Source: Pseudomonadota bacterium
GTDB taxonomy: Bacteria; Desulfobacterota; QYQD01
Assembly (NCBI GenBank): GCA_011046395.1
Contig: DSAQ01000171.1
Coordinates: 1 to 40,233 of the forward strand
DNA length: 40,233 nucleotides
Direction: 5' to 3'
This document shows, one piece after another, positions 33,453 through 40,233 of the stretch (its first letter is position 1; each line of letters opens with the position of its first letter). The position numbers were made by a program, and so were the translations under genes. The notes below the pieces were generated by a model. It was given only the letters and a program-made list of their open reading frames with translations, had not been told where the DNA came from and made no database searches.

Positions 33453-35852
33453 ATGGCGAAAAAATTCAAAGAAGCGTCTATCTCCGAGTTGAGAAGGACC
33501 TGTGATCCGGAAACGCTTGGGTTTACCACCACAGACGAAGTGCTTACCCTGAAAAATGGCGTTATAGGTCAGGAACGCGCGGTTAATGCCCTGAAGTTCG
33601 GCATTAAGATGTCAGACCTGGAATATAATGTTTATATGGCCGGCGCTCCGAATACGGGCATGAGCTACATCGTCAAATCCTTTCTGGAAGATATAGCCGA
33701 CAAACAGGATGTGCCTCCCGACTGGTGTTATGTGCATAATTTCAAGGAACCGGACAAGCCAATAGCTATAGAACTTCCAGTGGGCGAGGGCAGAGAATTT
33801 CAGAAGGATATGGAAGAACTCATCGAAAATCTCAAAATGCAGATACCTGAGGTCTTTGGAAGTGAATACTATCTGACGCGCAAAGAAGAGATTGTTAAGG
33901 GATTTAACGCCCGCCGGGCAAAAATCTTTGAAGAACTGGAAGAACGAGCCAGGCAGGAAGGGTTTGCCCTGAATGTAGACCAAGGCGGTATGATGGTCAT
34001 CCCGGCCAAAGAAGATGGGACACCCCTCGCGCAGGAGGATATCAAGGCCCTTTCTGACGAGCAGAGGGCCGGGCTCCGGGCTAAAAGCGAGGCCTTACAA
34101 AAAGAGATGAACATTGCCGCTCACAAGATACAACAGATGGAAAAGGAATTTCGCGCCGAGTTAAAGGGGTTGGATAGAGACGTAACTCTCCAGGCCGTAG
34201 GCCATTTTATCGATGACCTCAAGGAAAAATACAGATCGCATCCGGCAGTAGTCACCTACCTGCAAGATGTACAGGACGACGTGACTAAGCATATAGATGA
34301 CTTTAAACAAAAAGCCGCGCCTGCCGGGCCATTTCCAATAGTTTCTCCCGCCCCGTCATTTACGCGCTATGAAGTCAATGTGCTCATAGATAATTCGAAA
34401 CTTAAAGGGGCCCCGGTGGTCTATTGCACCAACCCCAACTATCCAAACCTCTTTGGAACCATAGAGTACAAAGCCCAATTCGGCGCCCTTTTTACTGACT
34501 TCACTATGATCAAGCCCGGCGCCCTGCACCAGGCCAATGGTGGATATTTAATTATCAAGGTACTGGATCTTTTGAGGTGGTTTTTTTCTTACGAGGCGCT
34601 GAAAAGGACTATAAAAAATAAGGAAATACGCATCGAGGGTCTCGCCGAACAACTTGGCTACGTCACAACCAAAACCCTTAAACCGGAACCTGTCCCGCTG
34701 CGCGTAAAAACCATCCTCATTGGTGATCCATATATCTATTACTTACTTTACAATTATGACGAGGCATTCAGAGAGCTGTTTAAGGTCAAAGCGCATCTTG
34801 ACGTGGAAATGGACAATCAACCAGCCAAGCTGGAGCAGTTTATAAGCTGCTTAAAGACCATGGTTTATAAACAAAATCTCAGGCCTCTGCATAAGACCGG
34901 CGTGGCCCGCCTCGTCGAATACAGCTCAGAACTGGCCGGCGATAAGAACAAGCTGACCCTGGAGCTTGCGGAAATTTATGACATAGTCAAGGAAGCCCAC
35001 TTTTGGGCTACTGAAGATAAAAAAGGGTATATCACGGCCGAACACGTCGAAAAAGCCATCGCCGAGAAGAGATATCGCTCCAATCTCTACGAAGAAAAAA
35101 TACAAGAAGCCATAGTCAAAGGAACCATAAAGATCCAGACTGATGGCCGTATAAGCGGACAAGTAAACGGACTTTCAGTATATGACCTCGGCGATTATAC
35201 GTTCGGAAGGCCGACCCGTATTACCGCTAACGTCTCCATCGGTAAAGAAGGTGTAATAACCATTGACCGCGAAGCCGAGCTGAGCGGGCGTATCCATACC
35301 AAAGGAGTTATGATCCTCGGTGGATACCTGAAAGAAAAATTTGCCCATGATAAACCACTGACTTTGTCCGCCACGCTTTGTTTTGAGCAAAGTTATGGCC
35401 TGGTCGAAGGCGACTCTGCATCCGGGGCAGAACTCTTTGCCTTGCTGTCCAGCCTGGCGGATGTTCCGATCTATCAAGGCATAGCCGTCACCGGGGCAGT
35501 AAGCCAGAAGGGGGAAATCTTGCCCGTCGGCGGAGTTACACGAAAAATCGAAGGTTTTTATGAAGTTTGCAAGGCCCTGGGCCTGACCGGCAAGCAGGGG
35601 GTAATTATTCCGGAACGAAATGTAAAGGATTTGATGCTGCGAAAAGACGTGGTGGAGGCGGTCCGGGAGGGCAAATTCTATATCTATCCCATTTCCACAG
35701 TGGAAGAAGGCATCGAGATCCTGACCGACATGGAAGCCGGCAAGCGGAAAGAAGACGGCACCTATGACGAGGAAACGGTCTTCTGGCGGGTAGATCAAAA
35801 TTTAAAGAAAATGGCCGAATATGTAAAGGCCTTCATGAAGGAAGAGAAATAG
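33453..35852 (+). CDS. Lon-type ATP-dependent protease (AAA_32/LonB-like family)
   Basis: A 799-residue cytosolic protease. The N-terminal AAA_32-type region (about 1-560) contains a long helical insertion (about 150-300) as usual. The C-terminal Lon protease domain has the Ser-Lys dyad: S655 in GDSASGAEL and K698 in GGVTRKIEGF. Odd point: the P-loop is GAPNTGMS (64-71), with Met where Lys (or Arg in part of the family) is expected, so ATP use may be weak or lost while proteolysis is retained. The gene stands alone, 129 bp after the aldolase gene, with GGGA before the ATG; a GTCGTAAA hairpin starts at its stop codon. Confidence 0.9.
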   Translation: MAKKFKEASISELRRTCDPETLGFTTTDEVLTLKNGVIGQERAVNALKFGIKMSDLEYNVYMAGAPNTGMSYIVKSFLEDIADKQDVPPDWCYVHNFKEPDKPIAIELPVGEGREFQKDMEELIENLKMQIPEVFGSEYYLTRKEEIVKGFNARRAKIFEELEERARQEGFALNVDQGGMMVIPAKEDGTPLAQEDIKALSDEQRAGLRAKSEALQKEMNIAAHKIQQMEKEFRAELKGLDRDVTLQAVGHFIDDLKEKYRSHPAVVTYLQDVQDDVTKHIDDFKQKAAPAGPFPIVSPAPSFTRYEVNVLIDNSKLKGAPVVYCTNPNYPNLFGTIEYKAQFGALFTDFTMIKPGALHQANGGYLIIKVLDLLRWFFSYEALKRTIKNKEIRIEGLAEQLGYVTTKTLKPEPVPLRVKTILIGDPYIYYLLYNYDEAFRELFKVKAHLDVEMDNQPAKLEQFISCLKTMVYKQNLRPLHKTGVARLVEYSSELAGDKNKLTLELAEIYDIVKEAHFWATEDKKGYITAEHVEKAIAEKRYRSNLYEEKIQEAIVKGTIKIQTDGRISGQVNGLSVYDLGDYTFGRPTRITANVSIGKEGVITIDREAELSGRIHTKGVMILGGYLKEKFAHDKPLTLSATLCFEQSYGLVEGDSASGAELFALLSSLADVPIYQGIAVTGAVSQKGEILPVGGVTRKIEGFYEVCKALGLTGKQGVIIPERNVKDLMLRKDVVEAVREGKFYIYPISTVEEGIEILTDMEAGKRKEDGTYDEETVFWRVDQNLKKMAEYVKAFMKEEK

Positions 35853-35894
35853 TCGTAAAACGTTCGAACGTGTAAACGTTTCACGGTTTACGAC
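35852..35894. repeat. GTCGTAAA hairpin after the Lon-type gene
   Basis: GTCGTAAA (35852-35859) pairs with TTTACGAC (35887-35894); the inside is degenerate AACGTT/CACGTT-type words. It may act as a weak terminator, but lacks a T-run. Same style as the heptamer repeats in the left part of the window. Confidence 0.55.
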
Positions 35895-35946
35895 TTACGA
35901 TTCACGACCGATGGCTGAATGCTCACAAGTAAAGAGAGGGCAATAG

Positions 35947-36279
35947 ATGCGGCAATATCTGATTGATGAACTGGATAAAAGACAAATCGAACAGATTGCG
36001 GGATACCTCAAGGAACATGCCCAGCCGTCCTCTGTAGAAGGTCTGTTCTGGATTGACCTCCCGGATGATCTGCTGGCTGAGACACAATACACCCATAAAA
36101 ATTGCAAGCCTTTTTGTTTCTCTATTGAGGTTGGAGAGGATTGCGTCAAGCTAGAATTTCTCATACGCAGCAAGCAGACTCTTCACTGCGACTGCATCCA
36201 ATATGCCAGTAAGGCACAAAGGGATTTTATCCTGGAATTTGCGGAAAAAATGCTGTCAGAAAAAGGCATAAGGACATAA
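35947..36279 (+). CDS. Conserved hypothetical protein at head of Mla locus
   Basis: A 110-residue soluble protein of unknown function, predicted alpha/beta: helix MRQYLIDELDKRQIEQIAGYL, a central strand region with ETQYTHKNCKPFCFSIEVG, and CDCIQYASKAQRDFILEFAEKML at the end. Six cysteines, two as CDC; no full metal motif. Five bases separate it from the permease gene, so it is the first gene of the putative mla operon. RBS-like GAGAGG. Confidence 0.75.
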   Translation: MRQYLIDELDKRQIEQIAGYLKEHAQPSSVEGLFWIDLPDDLLAETQYTHKNCKPFCFSIEVGEDCVKLEFLIRSKQTLHCDCIQYASKAQRDFILEFAEKMLSEKGIRT

Positions 36280-36284
36280 AGCGA

Positions 36285-37109
36285 ATGGGAGAGTATCAAG
36301 GCAACACATCCAGCCTATCTCCTGGGTGGCTCCTTGGCTGCCTTGGCCGCAGTACAATAGAAAGAATACGGCATTTAAGCAATGTTATGGGCCTTCTCAC
36401 CCGCCTCATCTATATTTTCTTCAAAGAACGTAAGACAGGGCGGCGACTGATTAGACAAGCTATCATACAACAAATATATTTTACAGGGGTTCAGTCTCTA
36501 GGTATCATAAGCCTCGTGGCCCTTATTTTCGGTTTTTTGGTTATCGTTCAATCCCTGGGCCAACTGACCAGGGTCGGTGGTGAAGAGTTCCTGGGCACAT
36601 TGCTCGTAGCCGTAGTTATACGGGAAATTGGGCCGCTGATGACCACGCTGGTCGTCATACTTCGCTCTGGGATGTCCATGTCGGTAGAGATAGGTTATAT
36701 GCATGTCCTTAAAGAAATGCGCTCTCTCCGTATGCTGGGAATAGACCCTCTGCACCTTGTGGTTCTGCCCCGTGTGTTGGGAGTAATACTGGCTATCATC
36801 TGCCTTTTTGTTTGGTTTGACGCTGTAGCTATCACCGGTGGATACTTATTCGCCTGGATATTCACAGGAACGCCATTTTCTGTCTTACTTCCTTCATTCT
36901 ATCGGGCTATTACAGGGTTTGATGTCATTATAGGCTTTGTTAAGGCCCTTTTCTTCGGCCTCATTATCTCTCTGGTCTGTACTTACCAGGGCGGTCTGGC
37001 TAAAAAGGCTATCACTGAAGTGCCCCAGGTCACCGCCCGGGCCGCTGTACAATGTCTGGTGTATTGTTTTGTCCTGAACGTCCTCATATCCACCTTTTTT
37101 TACCTGTGA
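36285..37109 (+). CDS. mlaE: MlaE-family ABC transporter permease
   Basis: Inner-membrane permease of the Mla/MCE phospholipid transport system that moves lipids between inner and outer membrane. 274 residues with about five hydrophobic segments; REIGPLMTTLVVILRSGMSMSVEIG and the coupling-like EMRSLRMLGIDPLHLVVLPR are the family hallmark. The usual RxGAAxxAELG motif reads RSGMSMSVEIG, a diverged form. N-terminal soluble part of about 40 residues includes a STAS-free basic helix. Followed after 7 bases by the ATPase-like gene. Confidence 0.9.
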   Translation: MGEYQGNTSSLSPGWLLGCLGRSTIERIRHLSNVMGLLTRLIYIFFKERKTGRRLIRQAIIQQIYFTGVQSLGIISLVALIFGFLVIVQSLGQLTRVGGEEFLGTLLVAVVIREIGPLMTTLVVILRSGMSMSVEIGYMHVLKEMRSLRMLGIDPLHLVVLPRVLGVILAIICLFVWFDAVAITGGYLFAWIFTGTPFSVLLPSFYRAITGFDVIIGFVKALFFGLIISLVCTYQGGLAKKAITEVPQVTARAAVQCLVYCFVLNVLISTFFYL

Positions 37110-37116
37110 TTGGAAA

Positions 37117-37890
37117 ATGGCCGCAATTCGCCTCCACATAAATGATGTATGGTATAAAGATAACGGGAAAAACATACTGCAGGGGGTTAACCTGTCCGTA
37201 CCATATGGCGAAGGGATAGGTCTCTGTGACCCAACCGGCCTGTCCGGCGCTGAGTTGCTCCAGATATGCGCTACTTTGCTGGAACCAACGCAGGGAGAAA
37301 TCCACCTGGATGGGATACCCGTACCTTTTGACCGGGAAATAGACCTTCTTTCCCTGCGCCGAAAGATTGCTTATGTAGCCGAGGATACGGCCCTAATAAG
37401 CAATCTCACCTTATTACAAAACGTATCCCTGGGATGGGCCTACTACGAAAACAGATCACTGCATGATGTTTGGGAAGAAGGGGAAAGGCTCTTAACCTAT
37501 TTCCAGGTCAATGACTATAAAGACCTGCATCCCACAGAGGTTAATGCGGAGATATTTAAACGCGCAGTATGCGCCCGGGAGCTGGCCAAAAAACCTATCC
37601 TGATACTACTGGACAGAATAATCGATACCCTTTCTACAGAAGGACAGACCCTGCTTATATCCTATGTAGGAAAATGCCTGCAGGAGATGGGCAGCTCCCT
37701 GCTGGTCGCCTCCACAAGCGCTGCCTCATTCGCCTCCCTGTCCGCACTCATTAGTCGCTCATATACCCTGGAAGAGGGGAGGCTGGCCGGAGAAAATCCC
37801 GCCTGCGGCCGTCCGGGTCCCGCACAAGAACGTACGCCGCCAGGCCTGACTCAGGGAGGAACAGCATCCGATCATGGAAATGAAGTTTAG
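37117..37890 (+). CDS. Catalytically degraded MlaF-like ABC ATPase
   Basis: A 257-residue protein in the mlaF position. The ABC fold is recognisable (ILQGVNLSVPYGEGIGL, LLEPTQGEIHLDG, RRKIAYV, ARELAKKPILILLD) but every ATP-handling motif is lost: Walker A reads DPTGLSGAE (no Lys), the Q-loop Gln is Glu (AYVAED), the signature LSGGQ is VNAEI, and Walker B LLDEP is LLDRI (catalytic Glu replaced by Arg). The frame is open and codon use ordinary, so it is not a fresh pseudogene. The C-terminal 35 residues are Pro/Gly-rich and overlap mlaD by 17 bp. It may have become a structural partner of MlaE, with ATPase activity supplied elsewhere. Confidence 0.85.
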   Translation: MAAIRLHINDVWYKDNGKNILQGVNLSVPYGEGIGLCDPTGLSGAELLQICATLLEPTQGEIHLDGIPVPFDREIDLLSLRRKIAYVAEDTALISNLTLLQNVSLGWAYYENRSLHDVWEEGERLLTYFQVNDYKDLHPTEVNAEIFKRAVCARELAKKPILILLDRIIDTLSTEGQTLLISYVGKCLQEMGSSLLVASTSAASFASLSALISRSYTLEEGRLAGENPACGRPGPAQERTPPGLTQGGTASDHGNEV

Positions 37891-38791
37891 CACAATGGAA
37901 AAGATGGTGGGCGCCTTGCTCATCCTTAGCATCATCATAGTAACCGGAAGCGTAATCGTCATCGGCCGCGGTAAGGCCTGGTTTAGGGATTATGGCGTCT
38001 ATAATATTGTCTTTGATGAGGGCTATAACCTCAAAGAAGGGGCCACCGTCAAGATATTTAATGCTGACGTGGGGCGCGTGACTTCGTTAGAGATTACCCC
38101 GCAAAACAAGGTAGGGGTCACCATCAAGATTCTGAAGGAACACTCCAAGTTGATCAGGCAGGACTCGGTAGCGGTCGTAGATAGCCCCACCTTCATTGGC
38201 AGCGAATATATATCCATATCCGCCGGTTCGCCAGGGTCACCCCTTATACCTGAAGAGGGAATCATCCCCTCAAAGAGGAGGAAATCTCTCAGTGATTATG
38301 CTGAAGAGTTTCACCTGGAAGAAAAATTCAATGCCCTTACCCGGATAATTTACAACCTCGAAGAAACCATAAATCAGCTTAAGGATCCGGAAGGCCCGTT
38401 ATTAGGTACGCTCTGGGATCTGCGTGTCATAACCAATGACATAAAAGAAGGCCAGGGGTTAGGGAATATACTGGTAAAAAATGACCTTTATGAGAGACTG
38501 GACCGGCAAATGGCCCACCTGGAGGCTATATTGGCTAATGCCGAGAAAACATCGCAGGGCGTAGAGCAAGCCGCCCGGGTTCTGCCGGAAGCCATGCAAG
38601 AGATGAGAAAAATCCTGCAGGATATAAAGACCGCCAGCCGTGATGCGCCGGCCATTGCCCAGGCAGCGCGTGAAAACCTGCAGAAACTGGACCAGATACT
38701 GGAGTCAGCCAAACGTAATCCACTCATTAAAGGCGGCATCCCCCCGAAAGAAAAGGGAATTATTCAGCCGGATACAAGAGGGGTAAGATAA
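37874..38791 (+). CDS. mlaD: MlaD-family MCE protein
   Basis: Periplasmic, inner-membrane-anchored lipid-binding subunit of the Mla/MCE system. 305 residues: one N-terminal TM (about 11-31), the MCE domain about 40-120 (FDEGYNLKEGATVKIFNADVGRV, SPTFIGSEYISI), then a long helical coiled-coil C-terminus (about 150-290) as in larger MCE proteins. Overlaps the ATPase-like gene by 17 bp and ends directly before the lipoprotein gene (no gap). Confidence 0.9.
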   Translation: MEMKFSTMEKMVGALLILSIIIVTGSVIVIGRGKAWFRDYGVYNIVFDEGYNLKEGATVKIFNADVGRVTSLEITPQNKVGVTIKILKEHSKLIRQDSVAVVDSPTFIGSEYISISAGSPGSPLIPEEGIIPSKRRKSLSDYAEEFHLEEKFNALTRIIYNLEETINQLKDPEGPLLGTLWDLRVITNDIKEGQGLGNILVKNDLYERLDRQMAHLEAILANAEKTSQGVEQAARVLPEAMQEMRKILQDIKTASRDAPAIAQAARENLQKLDQILESAKRNPLIKGGIPPKEKGIIQPDTRGVR

Positions 38792-39739
38792 ATGCGCCGC
38801 TATCTCCTGATAATAATCTGCATGCTGCTAATGTTATCCGGCCTCCCAGGTTGTGCAGGCGCGCCGCCGAAACCTATAGAATTAGAAAAAGAAAGGGCGT
38901 TGGATTATGCTAATAAGGGAGTACTGTGGTTTAAAAAAGGTTGTTACAGCCGGGCCCTGTCCTTATTTGAAAATTCCTTGCGAATTAATCAGTCCATAGA
39001 CAACCTTCCCGGTATGGCTTATGATTATAACAATATCGGCATGATAGCCCTGAATACCGACAAGCTCAATGAGGCCGGAGAATTTTTTACCCTGGCCGCC
39101 CGCATTCAGCGTAATCTGGATAACGAAGCGGGGCTGTCTCTCAGTCTCAGCAATCTGGCTACGGTTGACCTGAAGGCAGAAAATCCAGACCAGGCCGAAA
39201 GACATCTGGAAGAGGCTTATCAGGCGGCAAGCCGAGGTAAGGATAAACTCCAGCAGGCCCTTGTCCTAAATCTTAGGGGACACCTATATTGGCAAAAAGG
39301 TCTTCTTCCCATGGCGAATGATTCTGTATCGAAAGCCATAGCCATCTATGAAGCCGGGGATAATAAAGCCGGGATGGCTTCAGCCTGCCATAATCTGGGC
39401 CTTATACGCATGTCTGAGGGAAATTATATGGAGGCCCAAACCCTATGGGCAAAGGCCCTGGAACTTGACCAGGAAAACCTCGATTATCCCGGTATGGCTG
39501 CTGATCTGGAGATGCTGGCCAGGTTAACCCTAAAACAGGAAAGGTGGCCTGAGGCCGCCGAATACGCCTGGAGGGCCTTCAACGTCTGTTATAATATCGG
39601 ACACAAGGAAAAGGCCTCGCTTGTGCTTGAAATACTAAAAAAGGCCGATGAAGCCGGAAATCTCAAATCTCCTATAGCCGATCTTGAAGAAAAACTTAAA
39701 GAGATGTCATCTCCTGATTTTGATCTGCCCTGCCGATAG
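38792..39739 (+). CDS. TPR-repeat lipoprotein
   Basis: 315 residues. Signal peptide with lipobox LSGLPGC (Cys21), so a lipoprotein, then about six tetratricopeptide repeats (for example YDYNNIGMIALNTDKLNEA, LNLRGHLYWQKGLLPMA, CHNLGLIRMSEGNYMEA). TPR proteins mediate protein interactions. It begins at the base after the mlaD stop and likely provides an outer-membrane or periplasmic partner of the lipid transporter, taking the place of MlaA or MlaC, neither of which is in the window. Confidence 0.85.
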   Translation: MRRYLLIIICMLLMLSGLPGCAGAPPKPIELEKERALDYANKGVLWFKKGCYSRALSLFENSLRINQSIDNLPGMAYDYNNIGMIALNTDKLNEAGEFFTLAARIQRNLDNEAGLSLSLSNLATVDLKAENPDQAERHLEEAYQAASRGKDKLQQALVLNLRGHLYWQKGLLPMANDSVSKAIAIYEAGDNKAGMASACHNLGLIRMSEGNYMEAQTLWAKALELDQENLDYPGMAADLEMLARLTLKQERWPEAAEYAWRAFNVCYNIGHKEKASLVLEILKKADEAGNLKSPIADLEEKLKEMSSPDFDLPCR

Positions 39740-39750
39740 TACCCCGTTCT

Positions 39751-39825
39751 CACCGCAAAGGCGCAAAGCACGCAGAGAAAACTATTTTTCTAAATCATTC
39801 ACTATCTCTGCGTTCTTGCGGTGAA
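39751..39825. repeat. CACCGCAAAGGCGCAAAG inverted repeat
   Basis: CACCGCAA (39751-39758) pairs with TTGCGGTG (39816-39823), and ACGCAGAGA pairs with TCTCTGCGT inside. Between convergent genes, where it may end transcription of both. Same family as the outer arms at 4328-4338 and 4697-4707. Confidence 0.75.
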
Positions 39826-39827
39826 CA

Positions 39828-40233
39828 TTATGAATTCTTCTTAAACCACTTAAGCTGCCGGCAGAGGCCGCGGATGAGTTGAGTCTCCCGCGAGAGAAGT
39901 TTGACGCGGGAAAGAAAGACCCGCACTTGATTAAGGCCATACTCCTGCTCCCCAGATTTAAGAAAACCAATCGTGAGCAGCGCCTCCTGCAGATCCGCAT
40001 ACATCCCCTCCAGCTCTGCAGAAGTCGCCAGATGCGGTGTAATACGATCCCGAGAAGTGGCTTCCATACGGGCCATGAGTATCTCATAACATACAATCAT
40101 GACGGCCTGAGCCAGGTTAAGCGAAGCAAAATTGGCTGTAGGTATGGTGGTCACAATATGACAGTATTTCAGATCCTCGTTGCTCAGGCCCGTATTCTCC
40201 GGGCCAAAAAGGAGGGCTACGCGGTTATTTTGA
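39828..40233 (-). CDS. SpoU-family RNA methyltransferase (TrmJ-like), 5' end outside window
   Basis: The gene runs off the right edge. The visible 135 residues contain the knotted methyltransferase signature NRVALLFGPENTGLSNEDL, then VTTIPTANFASLNLAQAV, the SAM-binding knot of the TrmJ/TrmH (SpoU) class, which 2'-O-methylates tRNA or rRNA. The C-terminal part after the knot (about 70 residues, helical) suits TrmJ better than TrmH. The stop is at 39828-39830. The N-terminal part is not visible. Confidence 0.85.
   Translation of the reverse strand, partial: QNNRVALLFGPENTGLSNEDLKYCHIVTTIPTANFASLNLAQAVMIVCYEILMARMEATSRDRITPHLATSAELEGMYADLQEALLTIGFLKSGEQEYGLNQVRVFLSRVKLLSRETQLIRGLCRQLKWFKKNS

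Noticed and set aside
35175-35798. Long leftward frame opposite the Lon-type protease gene
   Set aside because: The sense strand encodes the conserved protease domain with its catalytic dyad; the antisense frame has no family features.

Overview
The window reads as a chromosomal stretch of an anaerobic, Gram-negative bacterium, most likely a Desulfobacterota (deltaproteobacterial) lineage. The reasons are a Geobacter-like type IV pilin, a tungsten-type aldehyde:ferredoxin oxidoreductase, a membrane kinase with a c-type heme motif, many sigma-54 activators, an Mla-type lipid transport locus, and several families of intergenic palindromes common in that group. The assignment rests on gene content only. 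No rRNA, tRNA or CRISPR array was seen.

Layout. 1-4.7 kb: pilin gene pilA, a repeat-rich 0.9 kb gap holding a sigma-54 promoter and a broken four-helix-bundle gene, a DUF4143-type ATPase between two copies of one hairpin repeat, and a PilR-like activator. 4.7-7.3 kb: pyrB-pyrC with a promoter, short leader ORF and attenuator; both enzymes carry repeat-derived peptide. 7.3-9.8 kb: small membrane protein and an MltD-like transglycosylase, with 39-bp palindromes. 9.8-13.2 kb: accessory islet with an AccI-type restriction enzyme/HDOD fusion, a zinc-ribbon protein, a small nuclease-like protein and an attC-like site. 13.6-23.3 kb: a leftward cluster of one universal stress protein (Usp) gene and an Mrp-type cation/proton antiporter (three antiporter-type subunits plus B, C, E, F, G and MbhD/MbhE-like parts), interrupted by a gene for a sigma-54 activator whose ATPase motifs are all degraded. 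23.3-31 kb: a divergent second usp gene, then a leftward signalling cluster (REC-GAF-AAA-Fis activator, heme/cysteine-rich histidine kinase, REC-PAS kinase, single REC protein). 31-40.2 kb, rightward: aldehyde oxidoreductase plus class II aldolase, a Lon-type protease, and an Mla locus (permease, catalytically degraded ATPase, MCE protein, TPR lipoprotein). A SpoU-type RNA methyltransferase, transcribed leftward, is cut by the window end.

How the parts may work together. The usp-mrp operon has a good sigma-54 promoter (23425-23440) with a cluster of GTAC palindromes 140-230 bp upstream. The adjacent signalling cluster encodes an intact sigma-54 activator and a kinase with a periplasmic CxxCH heme motif and a seven-cysteine module. 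I infer a redox- or gas-responsive circuit controlling an ion-translocating membrane complex, with the degraded activator as a possible sigma-54-independent modulator. The same promoter class lies far upstream of pilA.

A second theme is palindromic DNA: at least six repeat families, some nested inside each other, one with an inverted apex between two copies, one with compensatory base changes, one 198-bp miniature element with a 5-bp target duplication, and two families that have entered the reading frames of pyrB and pyrC.
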